Shown here: positions 1-9,527 of the stretch, piece by piece
How the letters are laid out: every line of letters starts with the position of its first letter
Position numbering within the stretch: position 1 is the stretch's first letter
Assembly (NCBI RefSeq): GCF_026013615.1
Contig: NZ_JAPDPI010000044.1
Span: 1 to 47,636, forward strand
Length of the DNA stretch: 47,636 nt
Source: Plebeiibacterium marinum
Lineage (GTDB): Bacteria; Bacteroidota; Bacteroidia; Bacteroidales; Marinilabiliaceae
Direction: 5' to 3'
The notes under the pieces: model-generated
What the model was told of the DNA's origin: nothing
Database searches by the model: none
Seen by the model: the letters and a program-made list of their open reading frames with translations, nothing else
Position numbers and translations under genes: made by a program

Positions 1-209
1 ATTAGTAGCTAACATTTAAGCTAAAGCGCAGCGTCCTAAAGGCGTAGCCGTCCTATTAGCTAATAGCTATTTCTAAGGATCCGATCTTATTTACAGGGCG
101 CTTATAAAGAACGGATCCAGGAATGTTGTTCCCATGCAAAAGTTGTATTAGTAGCTAACATTTAAGCTAAAGCGCAGCGTCCTAAAGGCGTAGCCGTCCT
201 ATCAGCTAA
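1..209. repeat. Direct repeat, two copies of about 63 bp, 146 bp apart
   Basis: Bases 1-63 and 147-209 are the same sequence except for one base (t57 versus c203). Each copy carries an internal near-duplication of a GC-rich block (gcgcagcgtccta followed by ggcgtagccgtccta), and copy one ends in the perfect palindrome attagctaat (55-64). The spacers after each copy also share a degraded 'gatc..ttatttaca' stretch, so the real period is about 146 bp. The GC-rich core stands out in AT-rich surroundings. This looks like a dispersed intergenic repeat family; no gene overlaps it. It begins at the window edge, so more copies may lie to the left. Confidence 0.8.
77..118. repeat. Inverted repeat between the two direct-repeat copies
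   Basis: The arms ggatccg (77-83) and cggatcc (112-118) are perfect inverted repeats separated by 28 bases. They sit in the spacer of the direct repeat and may be part of the same repeat unit. The function is unknown. Confidence 0.5.
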
Positions 210-265
210 CTGTTTTTTCTCCTGATCCCTTATTTACATTACTAATGTCGCAAGCCGACATGCTT

Positions 266-658
266 TTACTTTCTCATTCCTTCAATATCAAAAAACCTCA
301 TAAAACTACCTTCGAGTTCATTGATATTGTTTTCTTTCAGTTTAACCCTAAAACCTACATTATGTCCTCCCCATTCATATTTTGTATTTAAATACTCATC
401 ATCCAGTTCAATTTTATTAAAAAATACGGTATCACCATTCAGCTCTACAAAATACCCGCTATAAACGGAGTCGTTTTTCAGAATACTCATTTCAAAACTA
501 ACATCCCCCACTTTAGGCATTTCCTTTATCCTTATATTCCAAACCCCTACATAATTACTGTTTATTTCACGGGTTGTTTTGTTACCCGTGCAACCTATAA
601 CCATATAAAAACTCACTAGCAGGATTAATGTTGATAAAAATTTAGTTGGTTGTTTCAT
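266..658 (-). CDS. Small lipoprotein, lipocalin-like fold predicted, unknown function
   Basis: This 130-residue protein has a signal peptide ending in a lipobox-like site (VIGC, Cys23), so it is probably an outer-membrane or periplasmic lipoprotein. The rest is beta-strand rich: GVWNIRI, then P..GDVSFEM, and a terminal EGSFMRFFD block. It is clearly homologous to the secreted protein at 21868-22251 (shared G.W, P.GD, FN..E and EGS.M..FD positions), which sits next to the TonB-dependent receptor at the other end of the cluster. It is the last gene of the minus-strand run, 100 bp after the GH35-like gene. The family is not one I can name. A glycan-binding or lipocalin-like accessory role is inference. 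Confidence 0.7.
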   Translation of the reverse strand: MKQPTKFLSTLILLVSFYMVIGCTGNKTTREINSNYVGVWNIRIKEMPKVGDVSFEMSILKNDSVYSGYFVELNGDTVFFNKIELDDEYLNTKYEWGGHNVGFRVKLKENNINELEGSFMRFFDIEGMRK

Positions 659-758
659 ATACTCTATAATTTGATTTTTATGGTCGCATGAAACTCGCCA
701 AAAAAATAATCATTCTCGTATGTGATACATTATTTTCATGGCTCATTTCATTATATGT

Positions 759-2462
759 TTAATACGTATACATCTTAATCTTAAAGGCCTTTACTTCTCC
801 CGGCCTAATTATAGCTCCACCCAAAGCCGTTTCGTCTCCGTTAAGGCGATGCAATTTCATCTTTCCTTTATCATCAAAAGTAATCTCATCAACCGAGGCA
901 TAACCGGCATTAACAGCCTTATTTGATTTAGATACCCCTACTGAAATTTGAATACCTCCAACTCCTCCGGCTACAATAAACTCATCGTTACTAAGCTTAA
1001 TAATAATTAGCCCTGCAGGACTGCGGTCTTCTTCTCCTTCAATACCAAAACGCCCTCCGGTTTGCTTAAACAGGCCAGCCGATGAAAACCTTGACATATA
1101 AACAATATAGTCTCCCATATCCACATCAGTAGCCTTTTCTCCTTCTCCAATATAAAGGGCAGTCATATTATCAGTATTCCTGTTTTCGTTGATATATTTT
1201 TTAATATCATTTAAACAGCCATATACCTTTTTCAATGATTCATCATTTACATCAGCAGTATTAAATAACCCATATCCATCAATCCCAAAAGGAGCATAAC
1301 AAAGTGCATCATATTTTCCAAAAGCATACAATGCCCGGGCAGCACCTCCTACAGTAGGGGTTGTTTCCGGGATAAAAACCGGGTTTTCAGATCTTGAGAA
1401 TTCCTCACATACCCAGTCAAACTCTTCAACAGCATATATATCACATGCTATAAAATCAATGGCAGGAGCAGCAGCCCTCCATATATCAATTACATGGGGT
1501 AATGGACCTCCAGAAGGATATTTTCCAGGATTGACAGCCCTTGGTTGCTTAATCCATGCGTTGGCAAACATAGGCAATGCATATTCATCCTTTCCTTTTT
1601 GGGTTACCTCTCCAATATATTTTGCCAGGTTCCAGGCCATAAACAACTCTTCAGTGTAATAGCCAAAATTTGTTTTCCATTCTTCACCCCTGTACTTTTC
1701 TCCTTTACCAAAAACTTCTTCCCATGTACCGGTAGTTTTAAAACCATTGGTTTTCCATGCCGTTAGCAAAGCCGGATACAAGCTTTCTTTGTTATTTTGC
1801 AAATATGTCATTAATTCGGCAGGAACCGGACCATTAAAGGCTTCTGTTGCCTGCTCACTATAATCTCTTGGTGATCCCAGGATGCCGACTTCGTTTTGAA
1901 CCTGAACCATAACCACAGTCTGCTCTTTGCTGTCTATTTTTTTGATATGGTTCATTAGTTTACCAAAAGCTTTTTTATCTGCTTCCAGTGAATTGTTGCC
2001 AAAGGTGTTTAAAGTATTAAGCGTCCTTCGGCTTTTAGAAACCATCAAAGGATATTTGTCGGTATTCGTTTTCACCCATTCCGGCACGTAGGTAGATTTA
2101 CCATTTTTCCAGCTGCCAAACCACAATATTACCAGTTTCAAATCCTGCTCACGGGCACCAATAACCATGCTATCAACCAGTGAAAAATCAAATTTACCCT
2201 CTACAGGTTCTATTAACTCCCAGCAAACTGGTGCAATAACCGTATTAAGATTATTTTCCTTCATCCGCTTCCATATCGGCCTCATATAATGCGCACTTCC
2301 GGCACTTGAATTATGAAGTTCTCCGGAAAACATCAGGAATGGTTCTTTATTGACTATTAATTCTGTTTTACCATTTACATTTTCAAGATATGGTAATACT
2401 TGTTTTTGCCCAGCAACATTAAGGACAACAATACAACACAATATAACTAGTAAACTCTTCAT
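759..2462 (-). CDS. GH35-like beta-galactosidase with DUF5597-type C-terminus
   Basis: This 567-residue exported enzyme (signal peptide about 1-18) is predicted to remove terminal beta-galactose from oligosaccharides in the periplasm. The N-terminal TIM barrel has the GH35/GH42-clan features FSGELHNSSAGS, NTVIAPVCWELIEP, the acid/base motif VQVQNEVG (Glu191) and the nucleophile motif FIPETT (Glu366). The C-terminal region from about 430 matches the beta-sandwich found in DUF5597 proteins, where characterised members are GH35 beta-galactosidases. The length is normal for this short GH35 group. It lies 21 bp downstream of the acetyltransferase gene, so the two are probably co-transcribed. Substrate specificity beyond galactose is not readable from the sequence. 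Confidence 0.85.
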   Translation of the reverse strand: MKSLLVILCCIVVLNVAGQKQVLPYLENVNGKTELIVNKEPFLMFSGELHNSSAGSAHYMRPIWKRMKENNLNTVIAPVCWELIEPVEGKFDFSLVDSMVIGAREQDLKLVILWFGSWKNGKSTYVPEWVKTNTDKYPLMVSKSRRTLNTLNTFGNNSLEADKKAFGKLMNHIKKIDSKEQTVVMVQVQNEVGILGSPRDYSEQATEAFNGPVPAELMTYLQNNKESLYPALLTAWKTNGFKTTGTWEEVFGKGEKYRGEEWKTNFGYYTEELFMAWNLAKYIGEVTQKGKDEYALPMFANAWIKQPRAVNPGKYPSGGPLPHVIDIWRAAAPAIDFIACDIYAVEEFDWVCEEFSRSENPVFIPETTPTVGGAARALYAFGKYDALCYAPFGIDGYGLFNTADVNDESLKKVYGCLNDIKKYINENRNTDNMTALYIGEGEKATDVDMGDYIVYMSRFSSAGLFKQTGGRFGIEGEEDRSPAGLIIIKLSNDEFIVAGGVGGIQISVGVSKSNKAVNAGYASVDEITFDDKGKMKLHRLNGDETALGGAIIRPGEVKAFKIKMYTY

Positions 2463-2483
2463 TTAAATATGATTTAATTTTTA

Positions 2484-3047
2484 TTAATCTTGATTTATTT
2501 CCCTGATTACCCTGCAAGGATTACCCCCTGCAAAAACATCAGAAGGTATATCCTTTGTGACTACACTTCCCGCTCCTATTACGGTTCTATCTCCAATAGA
2601 AACACCAGGGCATATAACTACACTTCCTCCTATCCAAACATCTTCACCAATTGTAATAGGTTTTGCCGATTCCAGACCGGATGATCTTTCTTTATAATGT
2701 AAAGGATGGGTGGCCGTATAAATCTGAACATTAGGCCCGAATAAAGTCCTGTCGCCAATTTCAACAGGCATTACATCCAACACTACACAATTGAAATTAA
2801 AAAATACATTTTCACCTGTTTTTATATTTGACCCATAATCGCAATAAAATGGGGGTTGAACAGATAAATTATCACCTGCATTGGGGATTAATTTCTTTAA
2901 TATGCTTTGTCTGTTTTCAAGTTCATCCTCTCTGGAATCATTTAACTCTTTCAGAAGTAACCTGGCATTTGTTCTTTCTTTTGTTAGTTCACAATCTGAA
3001 GCGTTATATAATTCGCCCGACAGCATTTTTTGTTTTTCAGTTTTCAT
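2484..3047 (-). CDS. Maltose/galactoside O-acetyltransferase family
   Basis: This 187-residue cytoplasmic enzyme (no signal peptide) is predicted to transfer acetyl from acetyl-CoA to a sugar hydroxyl. It has the Maa N-terminal helical region (MLSGELYNASDCELTKER, residues 9-26), a left-handed beta-helix of hexapeptide repeats (about 65-180), and the catalytic His in YTATHPLHYKER. The C-terminal GAGSVVTKDIP and GNPCRVI blocks are typical of Maa/LacA/NodL proteins. It sits between a GH43 and a GH35-like gene in the cluster, suggesting that it modifies a released mono- or disaccharide, possibly as detoxification as proposed for LacA. That role is inference. Confidence 0.88.
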   Translation of the reverse strand: MKTEKQKMLSGELYNASDCELTKERTNARLLLKELNDSREDELENRQSILKKLIPNAGDNLSVQPPFYCDYGSNIKTGENVFFNFNCVVLDVMPVEIGDRTLFGPNVQIYTATHPLHYKERSSGLESAKPITIGEDVWIGGSVVICPGVSIGDRTVIGAGSVVTKDIPSDVFAGGNPCRVIREINQD

Positions 3048-3188
3048 ATGCCTATTATTTATCTCAATACCAATTTATCATCCTACAAATATCCTTTAAA
3101 CAAATAACTGACTAAAATTTCAAATGATCAATTTCGTAGAACTTGACGGGTTATGTTCTTGCTTAGTAGTCAATCAGAAAATTATTTC

Positions 3189-4901
3189 TTATTCTACCTT
3201 AATAATATTCGAACCCTTGGTTATGCCTGTCTCACTAAATGCATCAATGCTGAAATAATAGGTAACCCCTTTATTTAATCCTGTAAGTTCTACAGAATCC
3301 TGACCATAAAGCATTACTGACGTATATAATTTATTGCTCTCTGTTCCATAATTAATAACAAAGCCAGTTGCAGAACCATCATTAGTCCATGTTACCGATG
3401 CTTTCCTGGAGTCCGTTGCGTTCCGCATCACTTTGAATTCATTAACTCTATTGGGCTTTTTACCTTTTTGAGTTCCAAAAATCCTTAAATCGAAAATTGA
3501 GAATTTGCCACCACCTGGCACTTCGTTCATATTTTCTATTTTGACGTATTTTGCTTTTACGGGTTTTTCAAGTTCAATATAATCATGACAAGCATCCTTA
3601 GTATTGTTACTTCTGTCAGCCACTATATTCCATGTCTCCCCATCAAGCGATCCCCAAACCCGATAATCGTATATATTGGCAGTATCTGCGTTTAACAATG
3701 CATCCTGATCGGCAAAATTGAATTGTATGGCATGGATCGCTTTTACATTGTCATCCAATTCTACACTAAGCCATTCCCCTTTATTTCCGGTTTGGGCCGA
3801 CCACCAAGTCTTTACATTCTCATCGAAAGCATTTTGTACAGGATATTGATCCAACACCGAAGATGCAGTTGCTTTTTTATTATAGGATAACAGCATCCAT
3901 CCTGCAAAAAGGCTTTCCTGTTTGGCTTTCATCTTAGAAAGCGGCATCCTCATCGGATAATCTCCAAAACCAGTGTACGTTCGCAAAACACCATCGTTGT
4001 CGAAACTGGCTGGAAATAAACCTAAACGCCGTTCAAAATTACCGCGTTCACCAATATGTAAACTGGTCACATGCCAATAATTTCCATACTCATCCTCAAA
4101 TGTGGAGCTATGTCCCGCTCCTCCAATAAAACCTCCCGGTTTATACGAGAATGGACTGTAATTTTCATATACAAAGGGACCCGTGGGTGAGGATGAAGTA
4201 TAGACTCCATCTGCATAGGTCTTAAACTCCGTTCCATTAGATGCATATTGAAGATAATATTTCCCCTTGTATTTTGTCATCCATGCCCCTTCATTAAAAC
4301 CATTTTCGCCTGTCTCATTCTGTGCTCCCAGCACTTCCCACCCATGTTCATCGGGTTTGTGCGTAATACATACGATTGGCTCAGTTTTAGGCTGCATATT
4401 TTCGTCTAATTCCACCACCCGTATTGGCTCTGTCTCCAGATTGGAACAACCCCAATACAAATAAACCTTACCGTCATCGTCTTGAAAAAATTGAGGATCC
4501 CATACAGCCATAGGCAGTTTTTTATCCATTCGCTTCCAATCATCTTTAAATGGATTAGTTGAATAATAGATGTAATCTTTCATACGAGATGAAGCCATAT
4601 AATATACTGTATCGCCAATAGCAATAACTCCCGGAGCAAATTTTCGAATCGCCGGAAAACTTTTAACTGGCAAAAAAGTCCAGTCCATTAAATCATCAGA
4701 ATACCAATATCCTCCACTATGAGAAGCAAATAACAGGTATTTATCATGATAGCGGATTATAGCCGGGTCGGCTGCCTCCCGGTAACTTGACTGAAACCGG
4801 TAGTTCAGATTCATCGGGTTACTGAATGTACTGCCCTTTTGCGCAGTACATGATAAGCAGACTAAAACAATCAAGACTGTTATCATTAATATTTTATTCA
4901 T
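3189..4901 (-). CDS. GH43 family glycosidase lipoprotein with discoidin-like and FN3 domains
   Basis: This 570-residue lipoprotein (lipobox CLSC, Cys18) is predicted to act on alpha-L-arabinofuranosyl or beta-xylosyl/galactosyl linkages at the cell surface or in the periplasm. The N-terminal five-bladed propeller (about 25-320) shows the GH43 triad: base Asp45 in EAADPAII, the pKa-modulating Asp in WDPQFFQDDDG, and acid Glu in NEGAWMTK. An F5/8 type C (CBM32-like) domain follows at about 340-475 (ENVKTWWSAQTGNKGEWLSVEL), then a fibronectin III-like domain (about 485-570). It is a paralogue of 19903-21621 with the same domain order. The neighbours are the sugar-binding protein upstream and the acetyltransferase downstream. 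Confidence 0.88.
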   Translation of the reverse strand: MNKILMITVLIVLVCLSCTAQKGSTFSNPMNLNYRFQSSYREAADPAIIRYHDKYLLFASHSGGYWYSDDLMDWTFLPVKSFPAIRKFAPGVIAIGDTVYYMASSRMKDYIYYSTNPFKDDWKRMDKKLPMAVWDPQFFQDDDGKVYLYWGCSNLETEPIRVVELDENMQPKTEPIVCITHKPDEHGWEVLGAQNETGENGFNEGAWMTKYKGKYYLQYASNGTEFKTYADGVYTSSSPTGPFVYENYSPFSYKPGGFIGGAGHSSTFEDEYGNYWHVTSLHIGERGNFERRLGLFPASFDNDGVLRTYTGFGDYPMRMPLSKMKAKQESLFAGWMLLSYNKKATASSVLDQYPVQNAFDENVKTWWSAQTGNKGEWLSVELDDNVKAIHAIQFNFADQDALLNADTANIYDYRVWGSLDGETWNIVADRSNNTKDACHDYIELEKPVKAKYVKIENMNEVPGGGKFSIFDLRIFGTQKGKKPNRVNEFKVMRNATDSRKASVTWTNDGSATGFVINYGTESNKLYTSVMLYGQDSVELTGLNKGVTYYFSIDAFSETGITKGSNIIKVE

Positions 4902-5033
4902 ATCTCTATTTTTTTAAGTTAATGAAACAATACGATTATAGTTATTACTAAACTCTTCATCTTTATCACATTATATAGTATACCTATCCTTTATTATGAA
5001 GAATACCCATTGCCTATTGGCAATAACAACATT

Positions 5034-6020
5034 CTACTCTTTTAAACTTTTCTCAGAATAAATACCCTTTGACACAAGTACTTCTACCAGATTTTCCTTT
5101 GTAATCAACTCTGGTTCCTCAAAAATTGCCGGCACTTGCATAAACTGTGTATTGGCTTCCTCGTTAAATTCTAAAATGTTTCCTTTTAACATATTTAAAA
5201 TAGCATCTACCGAAGCATATGCTAATTTTTTATTAGACTTATACACTGTCATTAAAACATCATCTTTTAAAATGCTCTTACAAACTTCAATTGTAGCATC
5301 CTGACCCGTAAGTAATACTTTACCTAAGTATCCTTTTTCTTCTACTGCCAGTAAAGCTCCCTTTGTCAGATCATCTGATGCGCATATTATAGCATCCGGA
5401 AAACTGCCATTTTCATCAAAATAGTTTTGCACTTCAATAAATGCACTTATTTCACTCCAATCTGTAGCATGTTTTATACTTAACTTATAGTTATTTCTTT
5501 TGTCTTTCAGCGAAGAAACCACCCCTTTTCTGACCAAAGTACTGTTAAAATCACTCTTAGGCCCACCTAAGAAGAATATCTCTCCAGATTCTAATTTTGA
5601 CATAACTTGCTCAGCCATCATCTCCCCTACCTTTACACTATTAAATGAAATACATAGCTTTACATCAGAATCAAACAGAAACCTATCGTAAGTCACCAGC
5701 GGAATATTGGCATTTTTTGCTATTGATACAACTTGCTTATCGTGAGAATCAATAGGTACTAGAACAATACAATCAACACCTATATTCGCAAGTTTAATTG
5801 CTGCTTCCTTCTGCTTTTCTATTTGATCGTAACAATCAATAAAAGTTACTTTTACACCCTTTTCTAATGCCCGTTCTTTAAAAAATATCATATCATTATA
5901 CCAGCGTGCGCTATACAAATCCGAAAGGATAAATCCTATATGAATAGAATCTTGCTGACTAAATACTAAATTGTTTCCTACAACCAAACCTATTAACAAT
6001 GCAATAATTCTCTTTTTCAT
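5034..6020 (-). CDS. Periplasmic sugar-binding protein (Peripla_BP_4/xylose-ribose type), orphan
   Basis: This 328-residue protein has a signal peptide (about 1-21, ending NLVFSQ) and the two-lobed type I periplasmic-binding fold: IHIGFILSDLYSARWYNDM at the N-terminus, DCIVLVPIDSHDK, IPLVTYDRFLFD, PDAIICASDDLTKGALLAVEEKG, GQDATIE and TVYKSNKKLAYASV. These are the markers of ribose/xylose/galactose-binding proteins. No ABC permease or ATPase gene lies anywhere in the window, so it is not a classical importer component here. It may deliver sugar to a sensor or to a transporter encoded elsewhere. It is 30 bp downstream of the SDR gene and shares its operon. Confidence 0.85.
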   Translation of the reverse strand: MKKRIIALLIGLVVGNNLVFSQQDSIHIGFILSDLYSARWYNDMIFFKERALEKGVKVTFIDCYDQIEKQKEAAIKLANIGVDCIVLVPIDSHDKQVVSIAKNANIPLVTYDRFLFDSDVKLCISFNSVKVGEMMAEQVMSKLESGEIFFLGGPKSDFNSTLVRKGVVSSLKDKRNNYKLSIKHATDWSEISAFIEVQNYFDENGSFPDAIICASDDLTKGALLAVEEKGYLGKVLLTGQDATIEVCKSILKDDVLMTVYKSNKKLAYASVDAILNMLKGNILEFNEEANTQFMQVPAIFEEPELITKENLVEVLVSKGIYSEKSLKE

Positions 6021-6050
6021 AAGCTTATATCTCTAATTTTACCCCAAATT

Positions 6051-6854
6051 TTACTCAAGTAACTTTTTCATTTGTTTGCCAACTAAATTGGATGCAAAGC
6101 CGGAACTAATCCGGTATAGACAATCCATAATTTTCGAGTCCTTCCCTACAAAATTCCGGGCCTTGTTCTTTTCTATTCCTTTGATTATTTGTGCTGCTGC
6201 TCTGTGAGGGGACAAAACCATTGAAGCTTTTCCTGAATTTTCCATTTTTGGCGCATTGTCAATACCTGAGTTTTTCATAATATTGGTACCTACAGCACCA
6301 GGAAAAACCACACTCACCTTTACGTTTGTATCTTTAAGCTCCTGCGCCAGTCCTTCGGTCATTAATTTAACTGAGGCTTTAGCTGCTCCATAAATAGTTT
6401 GACCCGGAACGGGTAAAAATCCTCCCATACTTGAAACGTTGACCAAATGAGCTTCTTCTTGCTTTACCAGATCAGGAAGAAATGCCTTTGTGATATTGAG
6501 GCAACCCCAGAAGTTAACATTCATAACCTTTTCAATCACCTCGTAACTAAGTTCATTTAACTTGACAAAAGGTTGAATGATTCCGGCATTATTTATCACT
6601 CCATCAACAGACTGGAACTTTTGTATTATTTTATTGCGGGTTTGCCCGATAGCTTCCCTGTCTGTAATATCAACCACATAGGTGGTTAAATTACTTCCTT
6701 TCTCTGCTGCGACATCAACCAGTTCATCAAGAGCTTTCATGCTTATATCTAATGCTATTACATGTGCACCCTTATTTAGTAATTGCAAGGTTATTTCACG
6801 ACCAATTCCGTTTGCTGCTCCTGTTACTATTATTTTCTTATCATATACTTTCAT
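6051..6854 (-). CDS. Short-chain dehydrogenase/reductase (SDR)
   Basis: This 267-residue cytoplasmic NAD(P)-dependent oxidoreductase has the Rossmann glycine motif TGAANGIG (residues 11-18), NNAG, a catalytic Ser in VNVSSMGG, and the YxxxK pair Tyr155/Lys159 (YGAAK). The segment after about 190 carries the substrate-binding loop. Classical SDRs act on alcohols, ketones, sugars or acyl groups. Its place between GH2 and the sugar-binding protein (gaps 28 and 30 bp) suggests a sugar or sugar-derived ketone, but the substrate cannot be read from the sequence. Confidence 0.88.
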   Translation of the reverse strand: MKVYDKKIIVTGAANGIGREITLQLLNKGAHVIALDISMKALDELVDVAAEKGSNLTTYVVDITDREAIGQTRNKIIQKFQSVDGVINNAGIIQPFVKLNELSYEVIEKVMNVNFWGCLNITKAFLPDLVKQEEAHLVNVSSMGGFLPVPGQTIYGAAKASVKLMTEGLAQELKDTNVKVSVVFPGAVGTNIMKNSGIDNAPKMENSGKASMVLSPHRAAAQIIKGIEKNKARNFVGKDSKIMDCLYRISSGFASNLVGKQMKKLLE

Positions 6855-6882
6855 GTGTCTGATTTTTTCTATTAGCTAAGTT

Positions 6883-9345
6883 TTATTGCACTTGTATAGT
6901 AATTGAGTCACTTCCTAGTTCTTCTGCACTAGCCTCAAGAATCATTCTTCCCTTCTTGCTATTGGAACGTAAAATAACAAGGCCTTTTCCTTGGTAAACT
7001 TTTTTCTTTAGCTGCTGAAAACTTGATATATCTGTTGGATTTCCATTTCCAACTCCAGCCAAAACTCCTTCTCCTTTTATACTATAATTAACCTCAATAT
7101 CATTCACGTAAGGAACAACGTTACCTTCCTCATCAACAATTTCAACAGCCACATAAAATAATTCATTACCATTTGCTTTAACATTACTCTTATCTGCTTT
7201 TAGCCTTATTGCAACAGGTTTTCCAACCGTTTTAATGGTTGTACTGGCTACTTCTTTTCCATTAATATAACCTTTAGCTACCAATGTACCCGGCACATAC
7301 GGCAATTGAAAACCAGCGGTAATCGAACTATCCGGTATTTCCTGTGCATCAATCACTTTCCCATTAAGCTCAAGCTTTACATTCTCAACTTTGGAATATA
7401 CCCTAACCAACAAAGTATCTCCTTCCGATCCTGGCCAACTCCAGCTTCTTTGTTCATCAGGCCATCCCCAATCGCTCACATAATATTTCATACCTTCAGG
7501 AATGGAAAGTTTCTGTACCATCATCTCCATAGGACTATTGTCCCATACAACATCACGGTAATATGATTGTGGTTTTTTATTGCCAATAAAATCCAAATCA
7601 CCACAAAAGGCATTAAACCAAGGCCATTTTACAAATATCTTTTTTTGCTTACCTGAGATAAATGAAGTAACACCTATTCCTGCTTCTCCCCTATAATCCA
7701 TTGCTGTCCAAACAAAATCACCAATAATATATGGATTCTCTTCTACTGCTGTCCAATTCTCATATGACTTTGCAGGATATGACTCTGTTCCCAGCATTAT
7801 ACGATTAGGATATTTTTTATGATCAGATTCATATTTTTTAAACATATAGTTATAGCCACCAATATCTAATAAATCAAAAATTGCAGGAGTATGTTCTTCC
7901 CAGTTATAAGTTCTACGAGCATCCCAAAAATCACAGACAGCTTCTGTAACAAAACGAGTACTATCCAATTTCTTAACTTTTTTAGCAAGCATATCTGTTA
8001 TTTCAAGACCTCTTTCCGACGCACGTTCTCGTATCTCATTTCCTATACTCCATAAAATTACAGACGGGTGATTTCGATCTCTTAAAATCATAGATGTAAG
8101 ATCCCGCTCCCAACAATCTTTAAAGTACAAGTGATAATCATCTATAAATTTGGTTTTTTCCCATGCGTCAAATGCTTCATCAACAACATACATTCCTAAA
8201 CGGTCACAAACCTCAAGTAATATCTCAGAAGGGGGATTATGACTAATTCTTATTGCATTGAATCCATTTTCTTTTAATAGACGGACTTTTCTTTCTTCTG
8301 CTTGTTTAATTGAAATCGCTCCTAAAGGTCCATTATCATGATGAATACAACCTCCTTTCAACAAAACGGATTTTCCATTTACCAACAATCCATTTTGCGC
8401 ATCTATCTTAATCTTTCTAACTCCAAATGGAATCGACACATTATCAACCTCTTCTGTTTTACGTATGATGTTTAATTTTGCAGTATACAAATTTGGAGTT
8501 TCTGCCGACCATAATAAAGGACTCTTGATTGTAATCTCTTGTCTAATTTCCATTTTCCCATAAGTGCTGGTGTTTACTTTACTTTTACTTTTTCCAACTA
8601 CTTTACCTTTTGCATCTAGAATTTCGGTATGTAAAACAAAGCCTGCCGCATTAACATAACCATTTGTAATTGTAGTCGTCAAATGTACATTTGCTAAGGA
8701 TTCATTCACTTCAGGAGTGGTAATATTAACGCCCCAAATATCTATGTGTAAAGGATCTACTGCAGTTAACTTAACATGCCTGTAAATTCCGGATCCCGCA
8801 TACCAACGACTATTTTTGCCTGTATTTTCAACTCTAACAGTTATTACATTTTTGGTTCCATCAGTATTCAAATATGGTGTCAACTCATAATTGAATGGAG
8901 TATAACCATATGGGTGAACTCCTAGATAGTGACCATTAATCCACACTTTTGAATTCATGTATACTCCATCAAACTGGATAAATAATTTTTTCCCTACATC
9001 CTCACTTCTTAAATCAAAAGACTTTCGATACCAACCTATACCTCCATAAGTAAATCCATCAAATATAGTTCCGGAAGAATTTCTAAAAAAAGGTCCTACA
9101 ATAGAATCCTCTTTTTGAATAGATACATCTTCAACACTCCAATCATGGGGTAAATCAACAATTCTCCAATCTGATACATCATAATTTAATTGCTCAGGCC
9201 CTGTTGAAATTGTATCAAGTTTAAACCTCCAATCAGAATCAAATGATCGGGTACGAGCATCTAGATTACTCTGAGCCATCAACACTATATTCGATAGCAT
9301 AATAAATATAAAGACTACACTTCCTTTTTTCAATTTAGTTTTCAT
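6883..9345 (-). CDS. GH2 family glycosidase (beta-galactosidase-like), DUF4982-type C-terminus
   Basis: This 820-residue exported enzyme (signal peptide about 1-25) has the full GH2 layout: sugar-binding jelly roll (about 35-210, with WRIVDLPHDWS and GIGWYRKSFDL), immunoglobulin-like domain (about 215-320), TIM barrel (about 325-615), then two further beta domains. Both catalytic glutamates are present: acid/base in HPSVILWSIGNEI and nucleophile in MLGTESYP. The C-terminal domains (SWSWPGSEGDTLLVRVYSK.., then a domain ending SDSITIQVQ) resemble DUF4982 and a GH2 C5-type module found in Bacteroidota beta-galactosidases. It opens a sub-block with SDR and the binding protein; 182 bp separate it from the upstream isomerase-like gene. 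Confidence 0.9.
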   Translation of the reverse strand: MKTKLKKGSVVFIFIMLSNIVLMAQSNLDARTRSFDSDWRFKLDTISTGPEQLNYDVSDWRIVDLPHDWSVEDVSIQKEDSIVGPFFRNSSGTIFDGFTYGGIGWYRKSFDLRSEDVGKKLFIQFDGVYMNSKVWINGHYLGVHPYGYTPFNYELTPYLNTDGTKNVITVRVENTGKNSRWYAGSGIYRHVKLTAVDPLHIDIWGVNITTPEVNESLANVHLTTTITNGYVNAAGFVLHTEILDAKGKVVGKSKSKVNTSTYGKMEIRQEITIKSPLLWSAETPNLYTAKLNIIRKTEEVDNVSIPFGVRKIKIDAQNGLLVNGKSVLLKGGCIHHDNGPLGAISIKQAEERKVRLLKENGFNAIRISHNPPSEILLEVCDRLGMYVVDEAFDAWEKTKFIDDYHLYFKDCWERDLTSMILRDRNHPSVILWSIGNEIRERASERGLEITDMLAKKVKKLDSTRFVTEAVCDFWDARRTYNWEEHTPAIFDLLDIGGYNYMFKKYESDHKKYPNRIMLGTESYPAKSYENWTAVEENPYIIGDFVWTAMDYRGEAGIGVTSFISGKQKKIFVKWPWFNAFCGDLDFIGNKKPQSYYRDVVWDNSPMEMMVQKLSIPEGMKYYVSDWGWPDEQRSWSWPGSEGDTLLVRVYSKVENVKLELNGKVIDAQEIPDSSITAGFQLPYVPGTLVAKGYINGKEVASTTIKTVGKPVAIRLKADKSNVKANGNELFYVAVEIVDEEGNVVPYVNDIEVNYSIKGEGVLAGVGNGNPTDISSFQQLKKKVYQGKGLVILRSNSKKGRMILEASAEELGSDSITIQVQ

Positions 9346-9527
9346 AATTTTTCATTTTTTTGTATAGCATAACGCCTGTCGTATATATTTCTATAGCTTA
9401 ACTTACACCCTATTAAAATTTACAATTATATTAACCATGTAGTATTTATTTAAGACAATGAAATTACAACCTACTATAACCAACACAGACCTTTATACAT
9501 ATCCCTAATAACCAATAGAATAACTTA

